Assembly: GCF_021155765.1 (NCBI RefSeq)
Contig: NC_060110.1
Span: 15,150,001 to 15,214,000 of the forward strand
DNA: 64,000 nucleotides
Reading direction: 5' to 3'
From: Diprion similis
Lineage: Eukaryota; Arthropoda; Insecta; Hymenoptera; Diprionidae
Shown here: one piece after another, positions 38,276 to 51,581 of the stretch
Numbering within the stretch: the stretch's first letter is position 1
Layout: each line of letters starts with the position of its first letter
The notes under the pieces: generated by a model
What the model saw: only the letters and a program-made list of their open reading frames with translations
Databases searched by the model: none
Told to the model about the DNA's origin: nothing
Position numbers and translations under genes: made by a program

Positions 38276-40197
38276 ATGTTTTGCGCCAAAATATTGCAAA
38301 GGAATTGCAATTCTACCTCCGTCAGTTTCATTTTGAAGGCTAAGTACTCACGACGCAGTCAAAAGAATACAAGTACATACAAGGTTGTTAAATCCAACAA
38401 CGAACCGCTCGAAGGTAAAGGGCTTCATTTGTCTTTACTCTTTATTCATGCGCTATCACTGACCTTAGAAAAACAGGCTAACATTATTCTAGATTTGGCA
38501 ATATGACCTCAGCTGGCTTTACGACCTTATGTTAAATACATATATTTAGTCAGAACCGATTAATGTTTCGACGATTTGGATCCTCGGCTCATTCGGTCTT
38601 ATCTTACAAATATTAGTATCTGATGAAGCATGGATAAAGTGATGCAATAAGAAAATATCTGAGGTTATTAAAACATTTAACATCAAGTGTTGATATATTC
38701 ATTGAAAATAATTCAAGTTTTGATTATACTTGACATTCATCATTACGCGTCATATTTGGCAGTCATTCTTTTAATAGAATTGCAATTCATTGACGGATTG
38801 ATCATAGTTGGAAAATGAATTTGATGTCAAACTTGATCTTTTAAGGACAAATTTGTTTTATCCTGTTTGCAAAAACCAAGATTATATGAAAATTACTAAT
38901 AAAAATGCAATCATAACTCAGAATGTACTAATCAAGGATTTATACACATTATTTATCATAAAGTGGTACTTCATAGATGAACTGAGAAGTGAATATGTTG
39001 TTTACACGTTACAATGAACTGTTAGATAAATTGAGTATCAGTTCCGATCAGAACTTTTTAGAAAGTACTGATTTTACAAACTATTGACAACTGATTGAAT
39101 GACACAATTGAGAGTAAGAATGATCATGTGTAAAAATTTACTCAGCCTCAGCAAGTTGCCAAGACTAATTTTCATGCCACTCCAATATTCTCCTTTTGGA
39201 AAAAAAAACTCAACGTTTGCGTATTTTTTAGATGTGGAAAACACTGTATTTGGGGCAAATCCCAACTGGGAATTATTGGCGCCAAGGGGTTTCCGATTTT
39301 ATTTACCTGGGAGTGTTGGTCCTGGCTGGCTAGATGCTTCGACAACGGCTCAGGTGGAAACGCGTTCAATAGTGTTAGATGATGAGAATAGCATTGAGAA
39401 TTTGATGGAAGCCGCCAATTCTTGTCCACAACGCTCAGATACGTATGAATCTGTACCGGAAAAATCTGACGATACTTTACTTGAATCTAGTCGACCAATT
39501 TTACATTGTGTGGCTCAAGAATGCCCAGTATTGTTGCGAAAAGGTATAACCGAGTTATTCCCTGGATGTATGGAGATAAACTCGCCGCAGTTAACGATCG
39601 TGACCATCAGTCAAAAACCAAATCTTGAAACAATGAGATGGAGCAAAGAAGTTGAAACTGAAAAGTTAGCTAAATATGTAAGTATAATATAGTCCAAATT
39701 TTTTCTCAAAACTACCGAACCAACCATTCATTTTCATCAATTCATAATGTTTCTTTTTTCTTATATTTTTCTGCAGTTCCTTCTTGCGGCATCTGACATC
39801 TGTACTAAGCTCAAAATGATTGGCTACTGGGCTGATTTCATAAATCCATTCAGTGGACAGCCGTACTTGAACCCCCATAAAAATGGTACTCTGTATAAAA
39901 CAGATGAGCGTTTTAGATGCCTTGGATTTAAAATTGAACAGAAAAGATTCTGCAAGGTCATCTCAATTGATAGTGATCAAAGGAATTTTATCGGTGAGTG
40001 GGTTGTGCAGAATACATCAATTTGAACAAGACTGTTATTAATCAGATCCACGTATGAAGGCAGCATGGATATCTGTCAGCAATATAGTTTTTAACAAGTA
40101 ATTGGTGTTCAATTTGATTTCAGGAAGTCTTTATACAACAGCACCTCCCAGCACGGAGTTTTTAAAGGACCTTGTGAATGATCTAAACGAGCAATGA
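38276..40197 (+). CDS. MMADHC: Cobalamin trafficking protein CblD (MMADHC), mitochondrial
   Basis: Partner of MMACHC that directs processed cobalamin to cytosolic methionine synthase and mitochondrial methylmalonyl-CoA mutase (family knowledge). Exons: 38276-38414, 39232-39677, 39777-39993, 40124-40197; all GT-AG, phases 1, 0, 1, total 291 aa (human 296). Residues 1-35 are basic and poor in acids, consistent with a mitochondrial presequence. Family blocks: NWELLAPRGFRFYLPGSVGP, AQECPVLLRKGITELFP, LTIVTISQKP, WSKEVETEKL, IGYWADFINPFSGQPY and TDERFRCLGF. The likely cobalt-liganding Cys region reads RFCKV, with one Cys where human has two adjacent. The C-terminus is GSLYTTAPPS. A poly(A) signal lies at 40381-40386. 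Confidence 0.95.
38415..39231. other. MMADHC intron 1
   Basis: An 817-bp AT-rich intron. A 69-codon ORF at 38,808-39,017 and the open frame running into exon 2 from 39,099 are intronic; the TTTTTTAG acceptor at 39231 restores the family frame. Confidence 0.75.
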
Positions 40198-40380
40198 CAT
40201 GTATCAAATGGTGTTAGAAGAAATTGTCAATTCAATATCGCTGATTAGTTGTTGAATTAAGATAAACAGAAAGAGAAGAAAAATTCGTTTTCCATTATAC
40301 CAACTAGTGTTGATTCATTTTATTGACTTCTTAATACCAATTCACTTCATACTTATGTTCGTATGAAGCAAAATTTATTT

Positions 40381-40386
40381 AATAAA
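40381..40386 (+). terminator. Polyadenylation signal of MMADHC
   Basis: AATAAA followed by AAAA, 184 nt after the stop codon. Confidence 0.6.
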
Positions 40387-42422
40387 AAACCTACCATCAA
40401 TGGCAGCCCACTAACCAGAAATTGACTGATGAATGGTGATATCTGATTGTTAAGCTAATTGTAAGACATTCAGGGCAGAGACGTGCAGTACGAATCAGCT
40501 TTTGGTATCGACAAAAGTTGTTGGGTCTGTCAAAGGGAAGCGATAACTAACTTCCATCGGTACTCTAGGTTGGTCGGCACTGCGAGACTTCCCTATTCCA
40601 ATGGATACCTTGAATGTAAATCAGAATATGTACATACGTATCTTCACGTTAAATCGTGAACATATTCAATGAGTATTGAAAGAACTAAATTATTCAGTTT
40701 ATCAAATAAACATGAAATTCGAAGATTTACGCTAGTGAAAAATATGTACTACAGGATTGTTTAATTAAAATAAATTCGCTGGAATACGAATTTTAAAACC
40801 CCATGTAGCCTTTTTTTCAAACTCTTTAAAAACCGATATCAGTCGTTTCTCGACTTATCTGAAGTATAAAGAATTATTACACGGAGCTGGTTTTATTGAT
40901 TACGAAGGTAGTTTTTAATTGAAGTATAACTGCGGAAAAAATATACTCGAAAGTAGTGAGAAAGAGGGGAAAAAACACACAGAGAATAAAGCAGTTTACA
41001 GTGGTAGATTATAATACAACGCAGCATATACAAATATCTTGTTTCTGCCATTAGGTATCGAGATGTATGTAAATACAATGCACTTTTGAGTGTGAAATGA
41101 TTAATGATACATTAAATTACACAATGAAGTATAGGTAACTAGGATTCATATGTATACTATAGTATAAATATATGTATAATAGGTATGTGTAGGAATACAA
41201 TAGTGTAGGAAGTACAGCAAAGAAATGAAATAGATTTGAGTTGTATTTATATCTGACGTACAAAGTGTTCTTGAAAAAATGATGCCGTTTTTTACTCTTC
41301 AAATTGATGAATATTATTTTTATTATTATTATTAATACAATTATTTGATCTGATGGCGAGTATAAAAGAATGCTTGATGTGCTGTACACAAATTTTTACA
41401 AGCCCAACTCCCTTCGTTCCTGTATGTATGCACTTAAAAAACATCACTTGACTAGCATCTAAAACATGTCGTATCGTATTCTTTGAATGATAGTATATTC
41501 GCAGTGTCAATTCTTCAGCATTTCATTACACAATTATTAGGCGGTCAAGGAAAGAAAAAAATTCACATGTATAAGTTTGACAATAAATATCAACCAAAAT
41601 AATCTTTTTGTTTTACATTATTCGTTGGAAGAGTAATATATTCTATAGGTATGAGAGAAGCGGTAATTAGTTGGCTGGTGATAGACGATCACATAGATTA
41701 TATCAGTAGGCAATTTGTTCTCACAGAATTAGTAAGCTACTAATTAGTAAGCTATTGATTTTCTGCAGTCCGCATACACAATATCAATGAATTCTATTTG
41801 CTGATGGGCATAGGATGCATTATAGGCATTGGAGTAATTTGAATTGTGAAGACTGAAAGTGAATTATTCAATTCCCGATGATAAAAAAACGCATCTAGAT
41901 ATAAAAGCGATTATCCAAGTTTGTGAATATTGCTTCTCTTGGATAATATTAAATGTGAATTTAAAATGTCGCATAAATCTTGAATGTAAAACGAAGACGT
42001 TCATTCATTAAGCTAATTATTCGAAAAATCAATTAACCGTCGGAAGAAAATGCCGATGGGCATATGAATAGTTGGTGGTAGCGACTGAGGACGTGAAATT
42101 GGTTTGTCTAATTACAATAATTGAATCATCACAGGTGCTTTGGTAATTCACCTGCAGACAGCGTGGTACATACATTTCTCGTCAAACAAGCAACTGTACT
42201 TGTCCGTTGTCACGGTTATAATACGAAAAATAATTGGCATATTTTGAGATACGTCCGTTCATTATTATCATCATTCTGATTATTATTATATTACATTTTT
42301 GCTGTACCACCATCACTAGACATTTATCATTGATTTATTTTTCAAGTAAATAAACAAGTATGGATACATAGGAATATCGGAGATATAGTACAAATACGAT
42401 ACATTTAGTTTATTTGAATATC

Positions 42423-42486
42423 TTTATATATATATATTATATCTATATATATATATATATATATATACACAATATAGATATATAGA
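42423..42486. repeat. (TA)n/TATC low-complexity tract
   Basis: Long alternating TA run with interspersed TATC and GATA units. Confidence 0.9.
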
Positions 42487-44824
42487 TATATAAGATATTT
42501 GATTGGTTTTCTTTATTCGATATAATTACAGTAATATGATAATTTACTATATTATAATATACAGCGAACATCGATATTAAAAAAAATGCCTATTCGCTAG
42601 GCTATGGTCCGCAAATATCTGTTTCTTACACATATACGATCTTATCACACTATACAATTATTGTATATTTACTTTACAGGTATAAATTAATTTATTCGTT
42701 AATTTGTAATCAAAGACATTATGGCTGTCTGCAAGGGCTCTGGAATACGCGTTTTTTCATAGTCTCGAAACTTTTCAGGCTCCTTCGGGCTTTCATTAGC
42801 CTGAATCAAATTCACGCGCACTGCGTTTCGGTGTGGTTACACGTTTTCTCTATCCGTATATATACCTATATGTATATATGTACATGTATATTCGGTTTTA
42901 ACAGGTGTCGGTCTTTGAGTAGAGATTGTAATAAATGCTTCATTGTATGGTGAAAAGTTGATGATAAATACGACACGAGTCATTATTCATTGCTTGTCTT
43001 CCGCGTCGATATATAATTGCATTTTACAATCGACTTCTTAATTGGATAAACTCAATTTTCCTCATCAATCGACATGTATTATTAATATTTCATGATTCAT
43101 TCACTCCTTTATCGTGCTAATGCCGTCAATCTTTGATCGAAATTATTCAATTTTCCTTTTTATTGCTTATTACAATTTATTATAACAAAACGGAGGTGAA
43201 TGCGGTATAATTAGAAATATCGGAAGGAATTTATTACGCCAGAAAAAAAATTATGCTAAAACAGAAATGAGAAAAAATTCCTCCTGACGTTGGTCAAATA
43301 AAAATTTAAAGCAGTTCATTCGAGTTATACTTTAATCAGGTAACGTTGAACATTTCTGAGTAGCACGTAGATCACACATTGTAGTACCAAAACAGGAATA
43401 AAAAAATCATATTGTACTGTTACCTTTAAAAATTTGCTTCAAGACTTTAAACTCCTCTCGTTTCTACACATTGGAATTAATTAACCGTCGACAATTCATG
43501 TACCAAACGCATACGTGCAGTAAATGTCAGTTTTGCAAGTTGAATTCTCAGTTTTCAAGCATCCATAGAAGCCTAGATATGAAATCGTGTCTAAATTATT
43601 CTTGCTGTCATTTTATTGGGCACAAATCACTGACGCTCGAAGACTAACGAGTACTGGAAATGACCGTACAATCGAAAAGAAATTGCAAACGTACAATCAA
43701 CATCGGTTGTATTGATTTTGTCCCGGTCCGTCGAAACTCTCTTGTCAATGGTATTTCCACCCCACGCTATGACATGTCAAATATTTGAATTTGAAGAATA
43801 ATTTCCGAATCTGGCGTTCGAATAATGCCATCTCATATCTTCAGTTTATTCAGTTAAATCCGCGTATCATATCCTCATACATCGAAGATCTTGAAAGGCA
43901 CGGCGAGGATAATCTACACAGCGTTTGTTTTAGAAAGTAAACGAAACGTTTTCAAAGCCTTCACAACTATAGGTATGTATAAATGTGCGACAAATAATTC
44001 GAAATCGTGCCTGTGCAGGTAGTCTTATATCAATATTTCCGTCATGTTTATTAACCATAAGTAGACCCACAGGCTTCCGTCGCATAACACGTCGCGTGGA
44101 TTATGCGGATTATCCGTGGCCTGTTTCAGTCTGTAGACTCTATACCGACGGCGTATTATACAGGGGATATCGGGCTGGGTATGAGATTGGGAAATAGATC
44201 ATCACCTTGGCCGAAATGAGCGCGGTTATGCAACATATATTGCGCGTAAAAGCTGATAGGTATTAATGTTGGCTTGCGTCAAGCAAACGATGAAAGATCT
44301 AACGATGCTGGAGAAAAGAGCGAATTGTTTCATCAGCACGCGATATTTGTTCCACCTGATTAACTGCCAGAGAAACGTAGTGCGTACAACTTTTTAATTG
44401 TAGGTATCTCCTTATCCGAAATGAATACCAATTCTTGTACATGTGAGGAAAGGTCACTGCGATGCATGCTTAAAAACAGAAAGGGTACCGTAGACATGAT
44501 TTGCAGTTCGCAAACTTCGCAAATTTCCCAATTTCCCGGTATCAAGTAGATGTTGCTTATTCTGATATAACGTTGGCGGGTAAATTCATGCTTACAGGAT
44601 ATAATTGGGAGTTATACGTACACAGGTGTACAGAATTCGCAACTCCGACTATTTGGAGGGCCAATTCATACAGCAGGGGTTGGTTAATTAATCAATCGGG
44701 ATTTAGGACAAGCTGGTCGATTCATACGTACCGCGTTACGCTGTACTGAAATTAGGTACATATACATGCAATGTTTGTGTTCGGGTTGAATGAACGAGTG
44801 GCGCTTAAATTTGCCAGTTACAGT

Positions 44825-44866
44825 AGCAGCAGCAGCTGCAGCAGCGGTCGCAATGCAGCAACAACC
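44825..44866. repeat. GCA/CAG-rich trinucleotide tract
   Basis: Imperfect CAG/GCA repeats of about 40 bp. No long open frame accompanies it. Confidence 0.7.
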
Positions 44867-47800
44867 GGTCGTTTCGTAAGTTCAGTAAACGCCGTGAGAT
44901 ATAATGTCATAACGTAGGGGGATGATGTGCAATTGGGGCTGTTCTATTCTACGGCGTAGATCAAGGTTCCATCGGGTTACATCATGCGGGCCGAACGCAC
45001 CCTGCGCTACATTTTTTTATAATTAATCGCAGCAAGTAAATGACACACCCGTATAGTGCCTGCGAGGAAATAAATATGAGCTTGCAATGCGCTAGGGTTG
45101 AATGTGGGCTGCACATTTTATTGATTTACATGAATCAGCAGCCACTACGAATAGTGACATAGTGTTGTATGATACATACACGGTTGTGATTGGTATGAGT
45201 TTAAGAAATCAATGAAGCATCGACACCGCCGATTGGTCTCCGCGGTTTCACCGACGTATGTTGCCAAACACGATATAACAAAAACTCACTATCGCATTAC
45301 CTATACGTTTTTTTTCTAGGAAATTGGATTAGATTGACGCTGAAGAAGCACACTTCTTTTGCAGTCCTCGCTAAATTCTGCAACTTGTAGATTAGAGTTT
45401 AGGGTTGAAATATCTAAGATCGGTATGATCTCAATATTCATGTATAAAGACTGCAGTTACATCCGCGCTACTACACATCACTGCACTTTAACGAGTGAAA
45501 TTCTTTCATTTTTATCCCTGCATGGTGGATACTGTCGACATTTATCTTGAAATTGAGACAACGTTCTTTCAATGTTATTCGCAACTAAAAGCAGCCAGAC
45601 GTATATGTACATACGTGCATAAATATCAGTCACATATTGAAACCTGCGTAGCTCCTGATTATTATGTGGATCCTATACCAACCAGAAAACGTGTTTCGAT
45701 GCTTGAGTGTGTAACGCCATCCCCTCGGGGTATCGGAGCTCACTTCAATGACAGGGCGTTGGAAACTCTGTCATATCATGTGTTTCCATTTGTCACGATA
45801 CGTCATTCAGCTCGTCGAACGCATTTTGCGCAAACTGCATTCGCGTTTCAGGTTTATTACTGCATTTTCTGACAAGATTTTTCGCGCAGGTAAATGCTAA
45901 TCTCACAATGTGCCGTCGTACGCGTGGGCAGAAAAAGTTCGTTCTTTCTATCTCTTTAATCAGCAATGTAGATTATCAGGTGAAACTTCTGGTCAAACGA
46001 ATACTTTGAAAGAGCGCCCACGGATGATAATTCGACGAGATAAATGTTCAATTTATATACAAATGTACGTGCTGTGAAGTGGTTATACGGGTCGTGTCAA
46101 AGGGGACGTAGAATCATCAGGGAGGAAATTTTTGTAAGTAGTTTACTCGAGCACAGCTTTGAAACTCCTAAGAAAAGTATTTGCAATTATGATCCGTGTA
46201 ATGTTGGCTCTCCCTCATGTCTGAGTATCAATCCTGAAGTCAAGCTAAACGGTTCGTTAATGCCAGACTGATTAGAATTGCGCTGAGCTACGGGGTGGCT
46301 TGAAGGCAGGTCGATTTTCCGGGAGCAAACTAGAGAAGTTCAAAAGTTAAATCGAGTTGAAGTAATTTTCCAGTGACGCGGCAATCACAAAGGCTTGCGG
46401 AGGGTGTAATTTTGTTTCATTGATTTTTTCCTCCCCCTTTTTCAACCCCCACTGGTCGTTTCATAACATACACATGCTTGCCGAAGTAATTGCCACGATA
46501 TTCACTGTACGAACGAAATTTCGATGTGACCAACGAAAATTAAACGAAATTGAAAGAGTACCTTGCCGCATAAGTATAGACCAATCGATCTTCTCGACAT
46601 CGTTATGGCTTCGTGACCCTCACATCGCAAGTTGCGCTCCTTAATTGGCCGATGAGGCACTCCCGGATTCCCTTGGGCTAACTTTCCACGACCAACTGAC
46701 AGCTGTAACGTCCACACGGCGAGAACGGATTATGAATAGAACGGGAAACCACTTAATACTAAAATTCTTTTCAAACGGTCTGAGACTTTACCGAAATGTT
46801 TCAATACCATGAGGATGTGATAATTATTGTAACGAGATAATGGATAAGGATTGGAGACTGGATTAAAAAAAAGGCAGAGTTCAGGTGTTCGTGATCGATT
46901 TTAATTGAAGCGCTGAAAGGCAAAGAGAGCTAAATCGATTTACGTTATACGCTTTTTCGGATATTGGCTAAAAAATCCTCTTTTCCCTGCCGCTGCGCAT
47001 TACATTAACTACCGAAATGTTGTCACAAAGCGTTATGGGTGAAATATGGGGTGCAGATAAATGAAAAATGGGCCAAACTGACTTGTTTTCTTGGGTTGAG
47101 ATTAATAGTTAAATTATAGTTTGTGATTCGACTGTGCAGCGAATATGGTTCTAGTTCCTTTCGCGTTTGAAGACGTAAACTATTTTGCAAAATGACAAAT
47201 ATCCTAACAATCTTACGTTGCGCTTTCGTGGTTTCTTTTACTGAGACTCGCCAACGTGTAGATTTTATCGCAAATTGTTCCAGACCGCTATTGTTGGCTC
47301 AGAAGTGGTTCTACGAATACACGATTATCTTCCAATACCAATTACACCAACCCTGCAGGACCCCGCAATTTCTTCGCAAGCTGAACGTGTATTTCAAGTG
47401 TCGCTGTACTGGCTCGTTTCCAAACGGAGATAAAGCTCGACCCGTTTAGGTTGTGTGTATACAGAAACACCTATAGTTACCAAACAGAAATATCCGAGAA
47501 TTCTAGTTACACCATTTGCTGCTCTTTCATCGATACTGGACGAGCGTTTTTTTACGGTGGTTAATTTACCTTGTTAACAGCGATATGAGGATTGGTCTGA
47601 AATCCATCCACGTTTCACCCGAGAGTAAATGCATCATGCATAATGTAATGTACCACAATCAGCTTTTAATCGATTTAATTTTAAATCGACGTACTCAATA
47701 TCCGTTTGGCAATACTTGTCATTTTAATATAGTCTCTATTATGAGTTTCTCCGTTTCTCGCAACAACATAAGTAGAATTAAACCTGTTGCGCCGACATAC

Positions 47801-48462
47801 GGCAACGTAAATCCGTGCGCAAACAAGGACCGCACCCTGGAGTGTGTAAATGTGGCCAGGATATTTTCACGTTGGCGAAATTGATGGTACCCATTAGTTG
47901 AGTGCGGGCAATTATCAAGGGAGGCAAAACAGAATTTCGCTGACAATCAATTAGAAACGGGAGCGCCATGTTTGGCTGTAAGTGAAGGCTGGTCGAATAA
48001 ATGTGGGGGGCGTAGTTCCTTCCTGATCCCTCGAGAGACAAGCACAACACGGGTTTTGAGGCGACGCCGCGACGCGAAGGTCTGAAGGCTAGTTCAAGAA
48101 CAGGCGAATCTCCCTCAGGGTCGCCGAACTTCCCCTTTCGTATACGTATGTATGTATAACTATGCAAACAACAACCTGCAAGAACTCCCGACCAGCGACC
48201 CGTAATCTTTTACCCTCGCCCGCACGTGTAGATATACGTATAATATGCTGGTATACACACGTATGCATAATGCTTACATTGACGAGGGAACGCCGGCGCC
48301 GTGGCACGAATGGCATGCAAAGAAATCGTCGAAAAGTTGGACGGTTATTATGTTGTTACGCATATAAAGTGAGGAAATTTTCAATTTCCCTAACGAATAG
48401 CTATAATTACGCGATGTAACGTGGGAAGAAATTACTTTAGATACGGCTGCGGGGTTATTTAC

Positions 48463-48484
48463 TTTTCTCTTTCTCTTTCTCTCT
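48463..48484. repeat. (CTTTCT)n pyrimidine tract
   Basis: Repeated CTTTCT units followed by a short TG run. Confidence 0.75.
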
Positions 48485-48910
48485 GTGTGTTGTAATGAAT
48501 CCTCGCGTGTTCAGTCATCGAGAGCATCCCTCTCCAACCTTGCCGTACCTGTATGCAGGACTTCTGTTTATCAAAAATCGACACTGGTTTCAGCTGTTCG
48601 GCTCGAGAATCGTCATCCCCCCCCTCGACATATGCAAGGCTCCTCATAGTCTTTGGCAACAGTAATATCGGTATTGGTTCTAGCCTAGGTTAGTCGTGGA
48701 TCTGTGTTCCTTCACCACCTACTAGTGTAACTATATTATATACTTCACAATATTGTTCTTACTATGCAGGTATCTCGCTGATACTTACTTATTTGTCATC
48801 TAGATTCAACTTAATTTTAAAATATTGTGCTCTCTCTCGGTTCTTGGCTTCATGAACGCTTTATATACTTTTGGGTGCACTGCCTTAATATAATAAAAAT
48901 TGTTCTATCC

Positions 48911-48935
48911 TATTCTATTCTATTCTATTCTATTC
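48911..48935. repeat. (TATTC)5 microsatellite
   Basis: Five exact TATTC units, followed by a CT-rich tract to about 48,975. Confidence 0.9.
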
Positions 48936-51337
48936 TCTCTATTCCTCTGTCTCTCTCTTTCTCCCTGTTTCCCTCCATCGATCGATTAATGTCAACAGAG
49001 AAAAATTAAATTAATTGAAGTGATTTTAAAAACGGCCGCAAATTGAATTATATCCCGATAAATTCGCGATAGCAGATAAAAACGAAAAGTTACTTCTTGA
49101 ATTCCTGCAGTAACGAAACTGTATCGAGAATTGAGGCTGACATCATGAACCAGAGCCAAACTGTATACAAAAAGTAAAAACTTTGGGAGGGTGTGACGGT
49201 CGGATTTTACTCGTAAATTACATGGGCGTAACTGTGAGCACGCGCGAATTAAGCAAAATAAAAATATTGACTAACGAATAAAAATTTACTCGAAGCTGAA
49301 ATTAAATTTTTTTTAAACTCCGATACTACCCCGTACTACCGATGTTAAATCGGCGTCACGTAAGCCCTCAAAAGCCTGCGTCGCGTCATGTGGTTTATCT
49401 CGTTTGTCCTTAAATTTTTCATCGAAAGTTTGCTAGCGGTTCAAATTAATGGGGAACTTGATTAACGATGGTGAAAAGTTGTCAAAGAACATTTTAACAG
49501 GCCATTTTTACCCCTTAATTTCACTGCATATTCGGTGAGCTATTATACCAGTATTTTATATCCTCCTCGCGAAACGTGGAAGAAAGAAGAAAAGGAAGCA
49601 GACAAGCTAAAAGCACTAGGAAACTGACAAAGAATTCCAAAATGCAGACTCAAGTTACGATGAAAGCTACCCACGTATGGCAATGAGCAGAAGCGTAAGC
49701 CAAGAAATGCACTTTCAAGCTGAATAATTGACTTGTCTAAATGCGAAACGAGCTGAATCAGGGATATTCAAATTGAGCTCAACGTATTTGTAAGTTGAAA
49801 TAGTTTCTCAAGGCTTTACGTGAATATATGATGTTGCAAATCCTGCATTTCATTATGAAGGATGAAGCTGTGAAAAAATTATCAGTATTGAACAAATTTC
49901 AGTGCCATAGAATAGACTTCGCGACAACATAATCAAGGAAGTATTATTCAGATCGCCGTGTTTTTTTTTCTCCCAAATCTGCAATACTTTCATGAAGTAA
50001 TATTTGACCACAATATCAGACTTGGTTAATAAATATCAATGAATCTTTTCTGTGCAATGGCTGATGTGGTTTTTTCGCGTTAAAGTACACCTGCACGTTA
50101 TAGGAAGCCGGCTGTTTTTGGAACACAGCGAGTCTATATCCGTCAGGCAACCAATGTTTGAGAACTTGGTAGATTCCGAGAAGCGGGATGACACAACGAG
50201 AAGTAGAGTGGTACTGGGTTTGTGGTTTTAATCAGCAGGAAAATCATCCGACCTGCGAGGTTGTGCAATTAAAACTTACACTTTCCACAGCGACGATTTC
50301 ATCATCTCATTGCAATTATAATTCTCAGCAGATGTTGAAATGAAATGAAGCCTTTCAACCCTGCTCTGCGAAAGTTTTGAATTAATGTATTTGGCACAAG
50401 TTTCACACGGGATATCGAGGTGCTCGATAAAATACAAGGTTAAAACTACCTCTGTTTCAAGAAGAACAACAGATTTCGGAGATTTAAATTCGGAACAACG
50501 CCGAAACAAACAATCATTCCATATATTGATTTGAGATAACTTGATGGGAAATCCACAGGTACGACGTGTGTCGATTTGAAATTTAAGGAATGAATCATCG
50601 AGACCTTTTAATCGTCCTATCAGACGAATTAAAGAAGCGATAGGCTGATATTACGCCCTGATCGTAATGAGAAATCGATTTAGATCTGTACAAGTATCCA
50701 GATACATCAGTACCAAGGATCAATGAAACATTGCCCGATCAATCATTCCCGACCAATTTTTCATACAGAATTTTGAATTGAAAGCTGTCTTTAAGAGTTG
50801 CAGGTAAAATGCGGTGAAAATACAGAGAAGGATGGGAATAATTCCAAGGATCGACGGTATCGAGAGGACGAATTAGAAATAGCTTTGCGGTATACGATAA
50901 GGCATGTGACGTACGCGGCGAAGGGCAGAGACTGAGCAAATACAAGGCGAAAAGGTATTTCCAGACGGTGCAATGGAATGGCTGAGCAATTCTTCCCTGA
51001 TTCCAATAGAATTTAGATCAAGACGAAATAGCGGAGAGTCTCGTACGTCGGCGGAGGGTTAAAGGTTGAAAAAGACTTTAACCAGGTCTCGATGCTGAGT
51101 TCCGTGTATCAAGTGAGCGGTTCACCGACCGCCCAGTGGTTCATCCTAAGCTGGATCGATATCTTGGCCAAAGGATGTAACGATCTCCTCGCCCCCGAGT
51201 CTTAAGTCCCAGAGTTATTCTCTCCTTGTTCGTGAAACGCGAGAGGGGATGAAGATGAGAGCGGACGAACCAGACGAAGCTGCACCCACACCGCGTGGGT
51301 ACGAGTGCGAATACTTGAATACCCACCGAGTGTCGGA

Positions 51338-51372
51338 GGGGGGAGGTCAGGGGAGCGGGGAGGGGCCGGGGG
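51338..51372 (+). repeat. G-quadruplex-forming motif
   Basis: Five G-runs of 4-6 residues separated by loops of 6, 3, 1 and 2 nt, which satisfies the usual G3+N1-7 rule on the plus strand. It lies in a locally GC-rich block. Confidence 0.75.
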
Positions 51373-51493
51373 TGAAAGCTAACAGCCGGCGGGGAAGCCC
51401 CTAGATTTTTTTTTGTTCCAGTATACGGCCCCTGAAATTAACGAGTACCTACCCAGGCAGGCGGCAGGGTCGGATGGCTAAACCGACACCCAA

Positions 51494-51538
51494 TTGACCC
51501 ATTTGACCCATTTGACTCGTTTGACTCCTTTGACTAGA
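51494..51538 (+). repeat. Five-copy 9-bp tandem repeat (TTGACYCNT)
   Basis: Units read TTGACCCAT, TTGACCCAT, TTGACTCGT, TTGACTCCT and TTGACTAGA. Each has an invariant TTGAC on one helical-face-like 9-bp period, 36 bp upstream of a TATA box. Confidence 0.85.
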
Positions 51539-51573
51539 TTCGTCGCGGATCGACGTCGCGGCCTGAGGCCTCT

Positions 51574-51581
51574 TATAAATA
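51574..51581 (+). promoter_or_regulatory. Possible TATA box
   Basis: TATAAATA inside a GC-rich context, with the G4 motif and TTGAC repeats just upstream. No recognised gene starts downstream, so this is a candidate core promoter for an unannotated transcript or distant exon. Confidence 0.35.

Larger units (their letters stand above)
40400..51300. other. Noncoding stretch, left part of the gene-poor region
   Basis: No ORF here shows recognisable domains or convincing coding texture. The sequence is AT-rich, especially 40.6-43.5 kb, with a long TA tract near 42.45 kb, a GCA-rich run near 44.84 kb, and CT and TATTC repeats near 48.5 and 48.9 kb. It could be intergenic, a long 3' UTR, or an intron of a gene whose exons lie outside. 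Confidence 0.5.

Noticed and set aside
38808-39017. 69-codon plus-strand ORF inside MMADHC intron 1
   Set aside because: It lies between a good donor and acceptor, is in no compatible phase and lacks MMADHC similarity.
44825-44866. CAG tract as a polyglutamine-coding exon
   Set aside because: The tract is short and imperfect and no long open frame surrounds it.
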